A program made the position numbers and the translations under genes. DNA of 64,000 bases from contig MNCI01030720.1 of the NCBI GenBank assembly GCA_015680685.1, forward strand, positions 123,894 to 187,893, in the 5' to 3' direction. The notes under the pieces were generated by a model, which saw nothing but the letters and a program-made list of their open reading frames with translations, ran no database searches and had not been told where the DNA came from. The stretch is from Gnetum montanum. Taxonomy: Eukaryota; Streptophyta; Gnetopsida; Gnetales; Gnetaceae. Shown here one piece after another: positions 23,820-36,255 of this stretch (positions within the stretch are counted from its first letter, which is position 1; each line of letters opens with the position of its first letter).

Positions 23820-26800
23820 TTATGCATTAGTGTTAGGAGGGGATTGGTTCCCAAACCCCTCTACATCATCAGCTCCCGTCCCACTGGGGCCAGCCTCATC
23901 ACCATGTCCTTGTAAAAATAAAAACAAAAGAAAAACAACAAAATAAGTAAACACAAACCAACAAATTAAAAGAGTAAAATGCTAAAAAGAAAAGGATGAT
24001 TAAAAAGTAATAAAATGATACAAGATTAAAACACTCATAGGTGAGGAAGGCCTGAGATTAGCCTCCAGGCACTATAACATCTCTTCTTCAGGCACGCAGG
24101 CCCATTATTTCTCAAGTTCGAGGTCGATATTGGCTAAGGTTTTACCCTTGTCCACTGAAGACTAGGAAGGGCGCTCAAGAGAGAACATACTTGTTGAAGC
24201 TTCCCCAGAGGTAGTGGTAATGGATCTCTCAGGAGACCCCTCCACTTCTGTACACTCAACAAACTTGTCATAGGAAGAGCGCAAGCCTAACCCCTCCATA
24301 AACATCTCCAACCAGCGATGTTCAACTGATTCCTCCTTCAACCATTTTTTGTATTGGTGCTTATGATCTCTCTGATCCTAGCCCCATTTATGTACTTTGG
24401 ATGCAAAGGACTTCCAGTCATGGCACTTCCTATTCAACAAATCCATCTGGGCCCTCTATTCGGCCATATCCCAAATCACCTACACCTTGCTATTCAAGCT
24501 TGCCCAATAACGTGCATAGGTGATCTCAGATGTATGCCAGGTACTATCACTGGCCAATCTAGCAGAGGCAAAATCATAATGGGCTTGCAAGTCATTCCTT
24601 TCCTCTGTTACTTTCACCAAATTTTCTTTCAATGATTGAACTTCAAGCCATAAGTGTTCAATTGAGAACCTGCAAGTCCAGAGTGACTTAGCATTTAGAA
24701 CAACACAACCCAAAACCACATCATAAATACCTCTTGGGATCTTCTCAATATCTTTGGGCAATTCCGGGAGACCATCAATATGGGCAGCCTCAGAAGGACT
24801 CCATTAAAGCTTCACACCTACAATTACAAACATTACACATACAAGCTAATAAGAGATCACCAATAGGTGCAAAAGCACAATGGATTCACACACTTGGTAT
24901 AAAGTACACACCTAATTCAGAATGAGCTTGTTGCAAATGAGCAACAACATCATTGATGATGCCAGTAAAAAAGTATACTTTATTGGGCATCTTAGGCCAT
25001 AGCCTCAATTGACTAGTGGATGTTGAATCTACATGGGAACGCACCTCAATTGGGGCCTGTAACTTTGACACATCAGCCTGAGATGCATGTGCTTCAGGCA
25101 CTTCAACATCTATGTTTGATGTTAGGAAAAGTCATGATAATCAAAACAATGTACAAAGCTAAGAAGTACAAAATGTGGATCAAACTAACAAAATGAACCC
25201 AGCGGCCCTTTGTTGATCAGCTCAGGCGGATCACCAAGGTGCAGAGACCCATCAAAGAAATCATCAAAAACACGTTTCTCCTCACTTGAATGCTTAAGGG
25301 CATCTAAAGCCTCAGCAAGTGTCACTCCCATGGTATCTGTTTCACCCTCTTCTCGTAAGATGGGAATAGCCTCAACTGCTTCTTCTCTTGTTTCCTCCTC
25401 TTCATCACACCCAGTGATAATTGTTTCAGGCTCATCCACTGAAGCTAATTCTTTCCTTTCCCTCTCAAGGGTACCCTCTGTTAACACCAAAAAATCTAAA
25501 AGTTAGCATGACATAATAGGTATGCATATTTAAGTAAGCAAATAAATTCAAAAAGCGATAAAAACACTTAAAGCAAAAAAAAATACTTACCTATTCCTGG
25601 CAAGATGAATCGAATCTTCTTTTCCCTTGGTGGTCTCGCCTCCATAGCAGGCTCCCTTGAACACTCAGCCTTTCTCACCTTAGCCTTAGCCTTCTCGAAG
25701 ATCTCCTGAATCAAGCGCTCAGGTCTCCTAACAGTTGTGTGCAGTTTAGATAGTTCTAACCCCAAGCTATCACGCGAATGGTGGTAACAACTGGTTGCAC
25801 CCCCCGTTGTAATGGAGACTGATTCTTCAATGCCTTCAGATGGATCCTGGGATCTAGTGGTGTTAAATAGATGACGAATCCAGGGGTGAGAAAATTGTGA
25901 ACGATCTCTTAACACATAATTATTATCCCCATAGACCACTAAGAACTTAGCAAACCTACGGAGATAGCCCACAAAAAAGGCAAAGGTAAAGTGGGATTTA
26001 GCATCAACATTGGAACGTAGCCTAATGATATCTCCACAGAGACCTAACACAAGGAACTACGCCAAATTGTAGCACATACTAGTCTCCAAGACTGAGCGCA
26101 TAACACGTGCAGACTCAATCCCAAGACTTCTTACTTGGGAAAGAGACTTAGGAAATGCTCATGCTCTAAAGAGCGGGTATAGAAAATTTACCTTCATCAA
26201 GTGAGTATCGGCTTGCATGGCGAAGCCCTTAAGAATCCATGGTATACCTAGCCAATCTTCAAGTTCGTTGATCACACGGCCTTTAGTCCCTCTATCCATC
26301 GCCACCTTAGCACCATCCGCTGGTACACCAAAAAGATCGAAAAAGAATTTGGCGGTTAGGTGGAAAGACACCTTAACTCCCCGAACTCGTGTAGTAAAAT
26401 ATGAGACATCATCGTTAAAAGAGCCAATGATGGCAACCATTTCGGTCACGGGAAAATTAGGAGTCAAGGCAATAAATAGGTCCATCAAGCCTGAACTGGT
26501 AAGAAAACTGATGATTTGTTTAGGGGCATTCTTGTGTAGCCACCGTTTTGACTCCTCAGTCTCTCCAAACTTCATAAAGAGAGTGGCCTCAGTGCGCCCA
26601 AATATGATGGTAACCTCATTAAGGGAAATGGCCGCTATAGAAAAGACATAGGAGACATTGAGCAAAAATTAAGAATATGATAAGCAATGACGTAACAAAA
26701 ATGAAAACCAAGCCTGGAACACAACCATTTACTGTTAGCAAATGGAGTAGGCACACTAGGTGCAAGATCAACCGTTTGAGGAAAAACGGGCCCATCAGGA

Positions 26801-28800
26801 GACCAATCCTCATGCAGCTAGCCGTGAACTTGACAACGTTCAAAGGCCCTAGAGAATTGCCTAGGATAATTGTTAATAGCACCCTTGATCTGATCTAGCA
26901 CCATAGCACGAAGAGTGGGGCCCATCATGAATGCCTCCAAGGCTGCACGCACTAAGGCAAGCCCACTATCATCCTCATGCAATCCATGCTCGGCAAAGCG
27001 GGGCCTACAAAATAAAAAGTATTCATACATAAGCAATGATATAACACTAAAGGAACCAAATTTAGTGCAAGTATAAAAAGAGCATACCTATCTACTCTGT
27101 ATACTATTCCAGGTGGCTTTTGGAATAGTGTATGTACATGGCAGGCAAGAAAAAGTGTGCTACTACTGTTGTAATGGCTGTAAGATGGCAATCCCCACAC
27201 ATGGGTCAAAGGATGTGTAGATCTAGGACCTTTGAGGGTTCCCCCCTCGACTATATATGGTCCCTCGTCTATGTCAACAACAAAAGCTAATATGCCCCGT
27301 GTTGAGCCAGACAACATGGTCTCAACAATATCCTGAGTCAATTGCTCACTCAAATGAGATCATATGACAACGCTAAAATTCTGCAAAATAAATGATAAAA
27401 ATGCACCAACATTCGAATGAAACCATATTACATGTGCCCCAATCCGCATGTCATAACTAGGCATGTTCGGTTCCAAAGGGCCAAACTAAGATAGCACACC
27501 AACAAGTTCAACCACGAGGAGAAAAGGCTTAGGTCCCCTGCATAGAGCCAGAACCTTAGGTAAGTAACTTAAAACATATAAAATAGATAAACTAAACAAA
27601 CAAAATAAATAAATAAGTAAATAAACTTAACAAGTAAATAACATTCAACGCACACATAAGACCACCCCATGAGACAAGGACATCAATGTCTATTTGATGA
27701 ATTTAATACTCATTGGGGTACATTTAAAAAATTCATTTGCAACTACAAAACATGTACATTCACTGTCTAGCCCAAGAAAATAAAGACAAAAGGGTACAAA
27801 TAGCCAGCAACACCGAGCAAATAATTTACTCACATGCTAGTTTCCAAGGAATTCACCTTGTAGTGCACGTTGCAATGAAAGTGACAAGGGAACTCATTCA
27901 CAATGCAGCCCATGCTACAACCTACAAATGCAACTCACGCTGCTACTCAGACGGTAGTACAACTCACGTTGCAAAGGCAGCCAACTCTGGGGCTCTTACG
28001 CCAAACCAAAAAATTGCAATTTCCCTAGGCAACTCACACCCATACAAAAAATCGCAGTTTCCCTGGGCAACTCACGCCCAGACACAAAAATCATAGTTTC
28101 CCTAGGTAACTCACGCCCAGACAAAAAAATCGTAGTTTTTTCCTGGGGCGCTCACACCTAGGCACAAAATTATTCTTTTCTCTGGGTGTCCACACCCAAG
28201 CCCTCCTAGACATTCAACTTACGTCCTCGCCTCTCATGTTGGGAACAGCCCTGTCTCCAGCTCACACTACGAAGGGCCCTTCTTGGAAACAATGTACCAC
28301 AGGGAAGTTTGAGATCGCAACTCACACCAAGGGTTAACACACGCCCTGCAACCCTGCAAACCATGCTACACCTTGCCCAGGGTGCCACAAGGGCAAAAAG
28401 TAAACCGAGATACTTAATTAATAAAATGACCTACCTCAACGCTGAAAACAAATCCTACCCTGGAAACACTCAGGCCTTGGAAAAATTTCAGAAATAATTT
28501 TTAACACTCACGCCCTAGAATGCTCACGGCAGGAACCAAAGGGATAGCAATAGGAAATGGCCCTAAATCTAACGCTGCAGGAACCAAAAATGTAGCAAAA
28601 AATGGTAGCCCTAATGGCTCACACTAGTATTCATGCTACAATAAGATGGCAAGAACGAAAACATACCTGCGCAGAGTCCCGGCCCATGAAGAAATCTTGG
28701 GTTGAGGAAGGAGTTGGAGCAGTTCCTCGCTCTCCACCATGAACCCCAAGCTTGCCTGCTTCTTCCCTTTGCCTCGTTCTTGCCCTCCCTTGCCTTTCAT
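23820..28800 (-). pseudogene. Eight-exon antisense gene carried inside element B
   Basis: On the minus strand, exons can be placed at 28,667-28,800, 27,088-27,372, 26,733-27,004, 25,591-26,634, 25,199-25,477, 24,912-25,109, 24,035-24,817 and 23,820-23,908. Donors include CAG|GTATGT, TAG|GTATGC and TAG|GTAAGT. Acceptors include TTTTGTAG, TTTTCTATAG and GTTAACAG. The sum is 3,084 nt, exactly 1,028 codons, and all seven junctions keep frame. Eleven in-frame stops remain (seven TAG), so it is a pseudogene. Exon 4 carries a VRGVKVSFHL...FGVPADG block like the N-terminal domain of 'putative plant transposon protein' families. Exon 5 is acidic, exon 7 predicts coiled coils (SLKENLVKVTEERNDLQ), and exon 8 ends GFGNQSPPNTNA. 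Function unknown. For exon 2 an alternative acceptor at 27,381 exists but is out of phase. Confidence 0.8.
27900..28200. repeat. Degenerate tandem repeat of about 43 bp in intron 1 of the antisense gene
   Basis: About 28,010-28,200 holds four to five copies of a unit containing TTTCCCTGGGCAACTCACGC followed by CCAGACACAAAAATC. Related CAACTCACG words begin earlier, near 27,920. Confidence 0.75.
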
Positions 28801-28839
28801 CCTACTTACACTACCTCGAATCCATGTAACTCACACTTC

Positions 28840-29344
28840 ACACCCTTCCTTGTAATTCACGCTGCACACCCTTCCCTGTAACTCACGTTGTACACCCTAC
28901 CCTGTAACTCACGCTACGCCATGCACCTAGTTACTCACGCTCTGACACTAACTCACGCTCCACACTTCAATCCCCTTTCACCCTATTTTAACTTATCCCA
29001 CGTGGCTACATTGTGATTTTTTTTTCATTGGATGTTTTATTTTTATTACTTCCTACATTGTTTCCATCTTCATGTTCTCAGGATAGTTTTCTTTTTATTT
29101 TTATAAAGTAAGGCATAAATCATTAAAAAAAAGCACGAAAACTGAAAATCTATGAAACCATGATCATTAGACTATTATTTACACAAACGTGAATGCCATG
29201 GATGGCCCGGTATGGCCTAAACCTGCCATTACATTCCACAATTTCGTTAGACTAATCATGTGAAACTCATCTACACTTAAAACCTTCCTCGTCAAGAAAA
29301 TGTTGCTCACTTTACGCTCGGTTTAAATTGGCAGGAACAAGCAT
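28840..29344 (-). promoter_or_regulatory. Upstream region of the antisense gene: short repeats and a G-box
   Basis: Directly upstream of the antisense ATG (28,800), about 28,840-28,970 holds copies of a unit like CACCCTTCCCTGTAACTCACG. A perfect palindromic G-box, CCACGTGG, lies at about 28,998-29,005. This is the segment between the antisense start and the pol start at 29,345, so it is where an antisense promoter should sit. No clear TATA box was found. The promoter role is inferred. Confidence 0.4.
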
Positions 29345-32300
29345 ATGGACACCAAGAATCTCTTTTCAATGTTGTCTATCAATGGACCTCATGGGGCCAT
29401 AAAAAGAGCAATTAATCTAAAATCCTTAGATCTAGACTCATCTACTCATGCTAATTTCGTGGCATCCACTCAAGAAACATCAGACTACCCTAAGGGTATA
29501 ACTAAAACTTTGGACTTAGAAGCCAACAACATCACTGAAGATCCCCTCATTGAAGTCCCCATCGCTATGTCTAGTGGCGAAGTTAAAACATTAAAACTGA
29601 GTACTCTGCTAAATCCACAACTTACCAATGACATTACACAAGTGCTAAAGAACAACATCAAAACATTCGCTTGGTCATATACTAATATGCCAAGACTAGA
29701 CCCTCGAATCATCCAGCATAACATCACCCTCGATGAAAAACTTAAACCAATAAAGCAAAAAGCACGAAAGGTTAAACCTGAGGTCGCATTGGCAGTTCGT
29801 AACAAAATCATGAAGCTCTACTAAGCCAATTTCATTCGAGTTGTTGACTATGCCGATTGGGTATCCAACATTGTTGTAGTCCCCAAGAAGAATGGCAGCA
29901 TTTGCATATGCATTGACTTTCGTGACCTCAACATAGCCACTATAAAGGATGACTTCCCACTACCTAGTATCGATCAACTCGTTGACTCAACTACTGAGCA
30001 TGCATTGTTATCCTTTATGGATGGATTCTCAAGATACAACCAAATCAGGATCAACCCAGAACACCAACTCAAAACAACCTTCATGACACCTTGGGGCATG
30101 TTATGTTATACAATGATGTCATTCGACCTTAAAAATCTAGGTGCTACATATCAACGAGCAATGACTTATATATTTAGCGATTATATGCTTCATTCGATCA
30201 ATGATTATGTAGACGAAATCACGGTCAAGTCCAAAACAACTTAGCAACATGAAGAGCACCTAGACTTGGTACTCAAACGTTGTCTCAAATACGACCTTAG
30301 ACTTAACCCAAAGAAATGTGTCTTTGGAGTTAAAACAGGAAAAATGTTTGGCTTCATAGTCTCAGAAGTAGGGATACAAGTAGACCCCGATAAGGTTAAA
30401 GCAATAACTAGCATGCAACCACCTAAGATCCTTACCGAACTACGCAGCCTACAAGGTAGACTACAATTCATTAGACATTTTATTGCAAAATTGACAGACA
30501 AGTTGAAACCCATGCAGCATTTACTGCGAAAGAATGTCCATTTTCAATGGACTCAACAGTGCCAAGAAGCCTTTGAGAACATAAAAATGAAGCTAACTCA
30601 ACTACCGACAGTTTTCCCCCCGCAAAGCAATAAATCTTTTTACATCTACCTCGCAACATCTGATTCATCTATTGCATCCATGCTTTGCCAAAAATAAGAA
30701 GATGGAGTCGAGATCCCTTTTTACTACTTAAGCCATGCACTAATTGCCTACGAACAACGATACAACGATGTGGAGAGATCATGTCTTGCCTTGGTCTTTT
30801 CCTTAAAAAAGTGGCGACATTACCTCTTTTGCAATCAAGTCAATATCATTTGCAAAGACAACGTGCTTCAAGCTATCACCAACAACATCTATGAATCAAT
30901 TAGAATAGCTAGATGGAAGGTGATGATTGTGGAGTTTGACCTGTACTATGTTGCTCAATCCTCCACTAAGGATCAAGCAATAGCCAATTAGTTAACCGCA
31001 TCACTGACACAAGATCAAGCAACAATCAACCTTGAATTCCCTAATGAGAATATCAACAATATAGACATAGTGCCTGATAACTATGATGCAATCCTATACT
31101 TCGATGGAGGATCCACCTCCCGAGGAGGAAGTGCTATAGCCAACATAACGTATCCCTCTAGAGAAATTCGATCCTTTGCCTATCGACTAACCTTCCCTTG
31201 TACTAACAACATGGCAGAGTACGAAGGTCTTCTTAGAGGTCTTATAGTAGCACTAACTTCAAGAATCACACGTCTTGTAGTTCGATGTGACTCACAGTCA
31301 ATAATCAATCAAGTCACAGAGGTTTACGCATGCAAGGCCTCTCATTTGCAACCATACTGTGACCTAACTAAACACTTGCTAAAACAACTAATCAATGTAG
31401 ATGTGCAACATATTCCTAGGAGTGAAAATACCATTGCTAATGCACTAGCTACACTAGCCTTACACATGACACCTGAGATGTTCCATATGTTGCCTAGTTC
31501 CATAACAAATTGTACCACATCCATAACCAACGCTCTCGATGAAGTACCCATAGCATCTGTTAGTACTACATATGCAATAGAATGGTATGATGACATAAAG
31601 AGTACCTTCTACAAGGCGAACCACCACAACATCTGACAAGTGCTCAAAAGGACGTAGTGCGAAAACTCTCTCGGCAATATGCATTAATAGGAGACACATT
31701 ATGTCATAGATCCTATGAAGGCATTCTATTAGTGTGTATTAATAGCATCGATGGTCAAAAAATCATGGAACAGGTTACTTTGTAGAGGGCATATAGCAAC
31801 CAAAGCAATGGCAACGAAAATTAGACGTTTGGGCTACTATTGGCCACACATGGCATACGATTGTTTCTCCAAGGTCAGAAAATGTAACATTTTCCAACGG
31901 CATGGTAACCTAATACGCATACCACCTAATGAGTTGCATATTGCACAAATCACATGGCCATTCCAAAGATGGGGATTAGACATCATTGGGCCGATAACAC
32001 CACCATCCTCAACAGGACATAGCTTCATCATCACCGCGACTAAATATTTCACAAAATGGGTAGAAGCTATTCCCCTTAGGAAAAACACGTCTAAACATGT
32101 TTGCAATTTCATATTAGAAAACATCGTGACCCGCTTTGGTATCCCAATGACTATAGTTATCGATAATGAACCACAGTTTAGCAGTATGGATACTAAAAGC
32201 TTCTATGAATAAAACCCACAGAGCAATGGTCAAGCAAACTCTATGAATAAAATAATCATCATGGTGCTCAAAAAGATGTTGAATCAAAGCAAGAGGTGAT

Positions 32301-32780
32301 GGCATGAGCAATTAATCTATGCATTATGGGCATACCGAACAACACATCGAACGTCCACAGGTAAAACACCATATAGCCTTATATACAGATCTAAAGTTGT
32401 CTTACCTTTGGAGTTACAAGTTCCCTCAATGCGGATAACACACTCTAGCCTCTTCAATGAAGGTTAGAATCATGAGTTGCACATTATTGACCTTGACTCG
32501 GTGGAAGAAGAAAGGGCACGAGCACTTGATCAAATCAAATGGTACCAGAAACAACAACGGCGACATCATCAACACGATCCACATAAGCGACCGATCAAGG
32601 AAGGTGACCTAGTTCTCAAGGTGGTCCACGAACACTCGGACAAATTCTCAGCTAACTAGGAAGGGCCTTACTTAGTCACCAAAGCATATAATAATGGGGC
32701 ATTCAAAATTGCCGACATGAATGGAAATGAGTTCACCAATCCTACAAATCATGTGTACCTGAAACCATTCTACGTCTAAT
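29345..32780 (+). pseudogene. pol of element B: RT, RNase H, second RNase H, integrase (broken)
   Basis: Reading essentially one frame with stops: an upstream linker (29,345-29,820); RT with VVVPKKNGSICICIDFRDLN (about 29,870-29,930) and a catalytic block YVDE at 30,206-30,217 where YVDD is expected; RNase H with LSHALIAYEQRY (about 30,730); then a second RNase H with LYFDGGSTSRGG (about 31,095), NMAEYEGLLRGL (31,210) and VVRCDSQSIINQV, the mark of the Tat lineage; then integrase with RWGLDIIGPI (about 31,970), VIDNEPQF (32,160) and GQANSMNK (32,230), where the catalytic Glu is replaced by Asn. An EGPY end motif is near 32,665. In-frame stops interrupt it at about 29,821, 30,241, 30,695, 30,989, 31,634, 32,210 and 32,655. 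Confidence 0.93.
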
Positions 32781-32799
32781 GATCTCAAGGTACGTTTTG

Positions 32800-33130
32800 G
32801 TCCTGGCATCATGACCTAAAACTGATACCACAGAACAATCCTAGAGCTACGACTTAAAACTAGCACCACAAAACATCCTAGCGTCATGACAATAAACTAA
32901 CACCACACGATTCTGTCCGGCATGACACTAAACTACCACACTTGTCCATCAAAGTCCACTAAGACTATAAACTAGCTTGCCTCTTCATAGTCTTCCATGA
33001 CTATAAACTAGCATTACGCCGTTTACTACGACGATAAACTAGTGATGTCCAAAGAATTATCATGTGAAACTAATTCACAACAATCCGCTAAGACTATAAA
33101 CTGGTGACATCATCAATAACCTAGCGTCAT
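32800..33130 (+). repeat. Degenerate tandem repeats downstream of pol in element B
   Basis: About six copies of a loose 50-60 bp unit built around CTAAGACTATAAACTAGC and CTAGCGTCATGAC-like words. Variable 3' untranslated repeats are common in Tat-lineage elements. Confidence 0.7.
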
Positions 33131-34275
33131 TTGAAAAGACATGCTACTGCAGTCACTTGTACATGCTCACTAAAAAAACTTGCTGCTTCATTTGTCACAT
33201 AGACCTTGATGAAACTGATGTTGTTCAAGATTCTATGCACCTTGAAGCTCCACATGATGGCTCCATTCCATCGACTACATTCAAGTTTAAAGTATTTTAC
33301 CTAACTGAATCATTTATGGTTTTCTTGTCCCCTTGGAGTTCTGTTTGCAGGATGACACGCTTGAGGCGTTCATGCATAGATGCACTTCATCATGACGATG
33401 AGGTATCACATTCTTCCTGACGCATGTAACTAGGTTAATCAATCTGTTCATAAGTACATTCCCAGCTCCTGATACATCCCCTATTTCCCCATCATGTCCC
33501 AATTATCCTATTTAATTACATCCCCTGGATACATTCTACTCCCCCAAAGCTATTGATACATTGTTGCACACTGTGATCCTCTAAGTAGTTGCAACACAAA
33601 ACACAATACATGATGCATGACACAAAATGCAAATGCTCGAACACGAGCAAGGCATAAAAAGCAGGCCCTTTTAAAAAGACCAAAAAGTAAAAACAAAAAT
33701 AAAAGAAAAAGAAAGACAAAATAAAGCAAAAACAAAAGAAAAGAAGAAACAAAAAAGAAGAAAAAGAGAACAAAAAGGTCAAAGAGAAAAATGCACAGAA
33801 AATATCTTCATGACCCCATTGGCATCATCGACTAAAGACCATTGGTTCTTCTCATACAAGCCCTAGGCGAGAAGGCAATTATCTTGGAAAAACACTCGTG
33901 TCTCAAGTAATCATGTTACACATCATCGGGTGGATTTGGTTGTTCACAACAGGCTCCCTTAAACATGATACAAGGGTCCCGTTTCTCCAAAAAAAGCACC
34001 TCCTATGTCTTGGCTCCAAGTTTGCTAAATGTTAGTTATTGACAAAGACCAAAGATATGACTTGTTCAGGCAAGAGCATTCCTCTCCCACAATTTCTCTG
34101 ACAATTCCAACAACAATTATCACCCTTGATCAATTCCTGACTTCTCCCAATTACAATCCCTTGCATCTTGAACCACATCCCCTCAATCCCATGTACTTTT
34201 GGACACAGTGCAATGACATCCAGCCAAGGGCTGATGGTTCATGTTGGTACTTGGTTGTTCATGGTGTTTTGCACT
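33131..34275. other. 3' untranslated region of element B
   Basis: No supported gene. It includes an A/G-rich low-complexity stretch at about 33,660-33,790 and a short block near 33,320-33,360 (CTTGGAGTTCTGTTTGCAGGATG) that recurs in element A near 41,272 (CTTGGAGTTATGCTTGTAGGAT). Confidence 0.6.
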
Positions 34276-34330
34276 TCTTTGTCAACGTCTCTCGAGTGGA
34301 TTCCTCCAAACATCAACAAAGAGGGACCAA
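34276..34330 (+). promoter_or_regulatory. Hairpin and polypurine tract before the 3' LTR of element B
   Basis: An imperfect inverted repeat (TCTTTGTCAACG at 34,276 and CATCAACAAAGA at 34,311) runs into the purine tract AAAGAGGGACCAA that abuts the LTR. Element A has the same arrangement with a perfect 12-bp stem. Confidence 0.65.
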
Positions 34331-36255
34331 TGAAACACCACAAAATTTCAGCTTAACACTTTGGAACAAGAACAATTCAAAGCCTCTTGAGTTTTTGGAG
34401 GAAAAAATTTGACTAAGGCATGAAGCTCACACTCAATTGGTCAGGCTAGCTTGCCCACACTCAACTTGTTCAAGCCAGCTTGCTCATGCTATCAAGCTAG
34501 CTTACCCTCAATGTGACCAACCCTGACAACTTTTAAATCAAGTCAAAATAGTCCTAATTTGAATGGGCAAGGCCCCCTCGGGGCCCACTAATGATCACTC
34601 CAAGTTTCAGCACCCAAAACCCAAGATTTCAAGTCAGAATCTCATGAATCTTGCCACTCATGTTGAGGTCACGCTGCCCAGCGTGAGTACAGCTTGACCA
34701 ACTTTCAAAGCCCTAAAACCAAGTCCAAATAGTCTAAATTTGAGCACGCGAACTCCCCTTGAGTTTCACTGATGTTCATTGCAGCTCCTGGCCTCCAGAA
34801 TCCCAAAAATTAAGCTAAAAATCACATGATTTGTTTACTCACGCTAGGGTCATGCTGACAGCATGAGCCTAGCATGACCAAACAAAAATAGGTCAAATCA
34901 AGCAGTCCCAAGCACAATTTTCAACCTCAAATCAACACAAGGATAGAGTCAAATTCAGCATCCAAGCCACCCTGGGGAGCAAGCAATAATTGCACTTCAA
35001 GGAACAGGTGCCAAAGGTTAAAATTCAGCTTAAAATATATCACTGCCAGTTGGTCATGCTGAGGTCATGCTGGGGTCACGCTGAGGTCACGCTAACAACA
35101 TGAGCCCAGCGTGAGCAGCCAAAAGTGGCCCAAATTCAAGCATAAATAGGCCCAGACTCTGCTTGCAGATTGCCCCCAAGGGCAGGAAGCAATTACACTT
35201 GAAAAACAGGTCTCAAAAATCAAAATTTGATGTGAAATGAACCATTCCGGCTTGCTCACGCCCAGCTCATGCTGCAGTGTGAATTCAGCGTGAGCACTAT
35301 TCATTAGCATGAGTAATGTTCATGCCTGGACAAAAGCACTCCAAAAGCATGCTGAGGACACGCCAAGACCAAATCAACTCATGCTGAGAGCCCCGGTGAA
35401 GCAGAGATGCCTCAAACAGCTTCCGAAACACTCAAATTGAGATCCTACAGCAGTCGATTCAAAGGACCATGAAGTTTCAAGCGAGCCGGAGTCAATCCCT
35501 CTTGGAATCCATTGTAAATTTTCATTGTAAGCCTCACCATCTGTGAGGTTTTCAAGCTCTTACACTGCTTCCATGGGCGTAAGCCAGCTTGCAATTGTAA
35601 GATACAGTGCATCTAGTCTAGAACGTAGTCCGCCTATGTACACCTATCACACAATCCATTTTTTGCGGATCTCACAGCCATTGACCTCATTCATGAATCC
35701 TACTCACGAGCCTAGCAAAAGGTATAAGTACCCTCTTCATTGACATAAATAGGGGGAAAAATTTTGGAAAGGAAAACCAGCAATCTTGAGCCCAGACACA
35801 CGTGACCCCTAGTGCCTACAAACACCACACATAGGAGCTTAACATCTGACTTGCAATCCAGACTCACAACTATGTTTTGACCGATGCACATTTTTTCAAT
35901 TAATACAATACACTTTCTTTTTTTCCTTCCATTGTACTGCTCTAGTTCATTTGTCTGTGTTATCTCATTTCGTTGCACGTTTCTGCATATTCTGCTTACG
36001 TTTGCATGCTATATTCACGTTTACGTTTCGTCGCATTACGCTCTTCGTTTTTACATTTCGTGATGATAACCCCAGTGCAGGCCATAGCGTACGCTCAGGG
36101 AAGTCCTTGGTTGATCTACGTGCAGACCATCCAAGGCACTCTGCCTTTGTTTTTCCAGCTTGCCCTCACATGAAGGCAGGGTCATCTGTGTCTCTCCGAA
36201 GATCTTTCGACGTTCATTTTCCTCCAGCCTTACGTCGACAATTTCAGACAGTACA
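34331..36255 (+). repeat. 3' LTR of element B
   Basis: About 1,925 bp, from TGAAACACCACAAAA to CAGTACA, paired with 16,937-18,826. Differences are scattered, mostly transitions. A TATAAGTA variant stands where the 5' LTR has TATAAATA (about 35,730). Confidence 0.94.

Larger units (their letters stand above)
16937..36255 (+). mobile_element. Inner Tat-like LTR retrotransposon (element B), 19.3 kb
   Basis: LTRs of about 1.9 kb bound it, with target duplication CATGC at 16,932-16,936 and 36,256-36,260. Order on the plus strand: LTR, primer site, minisatellite leader, gag, protease, antisense spliced gene, RT, RNase H, second RNase H, integrase, 3' repeats, polypurine tract, LTR. The second RNase H domain places it in the Tat lineage. 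The 5' LTR has lost six bases (GAAACA) from its first nucleotides relative to the 3' LTR. Stops in every gene make it inactive. Confidence 0.94.

Noticed and set aside
24670-24730. Extra small intron within exon 7 of the antisense gene (GTATTT...TTGCAG)
   Set aside because: Removing it breaks the frame, whereas reading through keeps the coding frame open and matched to both flanks.
26217-26651. Plus-strand open frame of 144 codons
   Set aside because: Shadow of exon 4 of the antisense gene, which has the recognisable domain, splice sites and frame continuity.
33516-33782. Phe/Leu-rich minus-strand open frame resembling a membrane segment
   Set aside because: Low-complexity A/G-rich stretch in the 3' untranslated region of element B; no start context or conserved motif.
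34029-34412. Plus-strand open frame of 127 codons near the 3' end of element B
   Set aside because: It runs over the hairpin, polypurine tract and LTR start, has no recognisable domain and is not preserved in element A.
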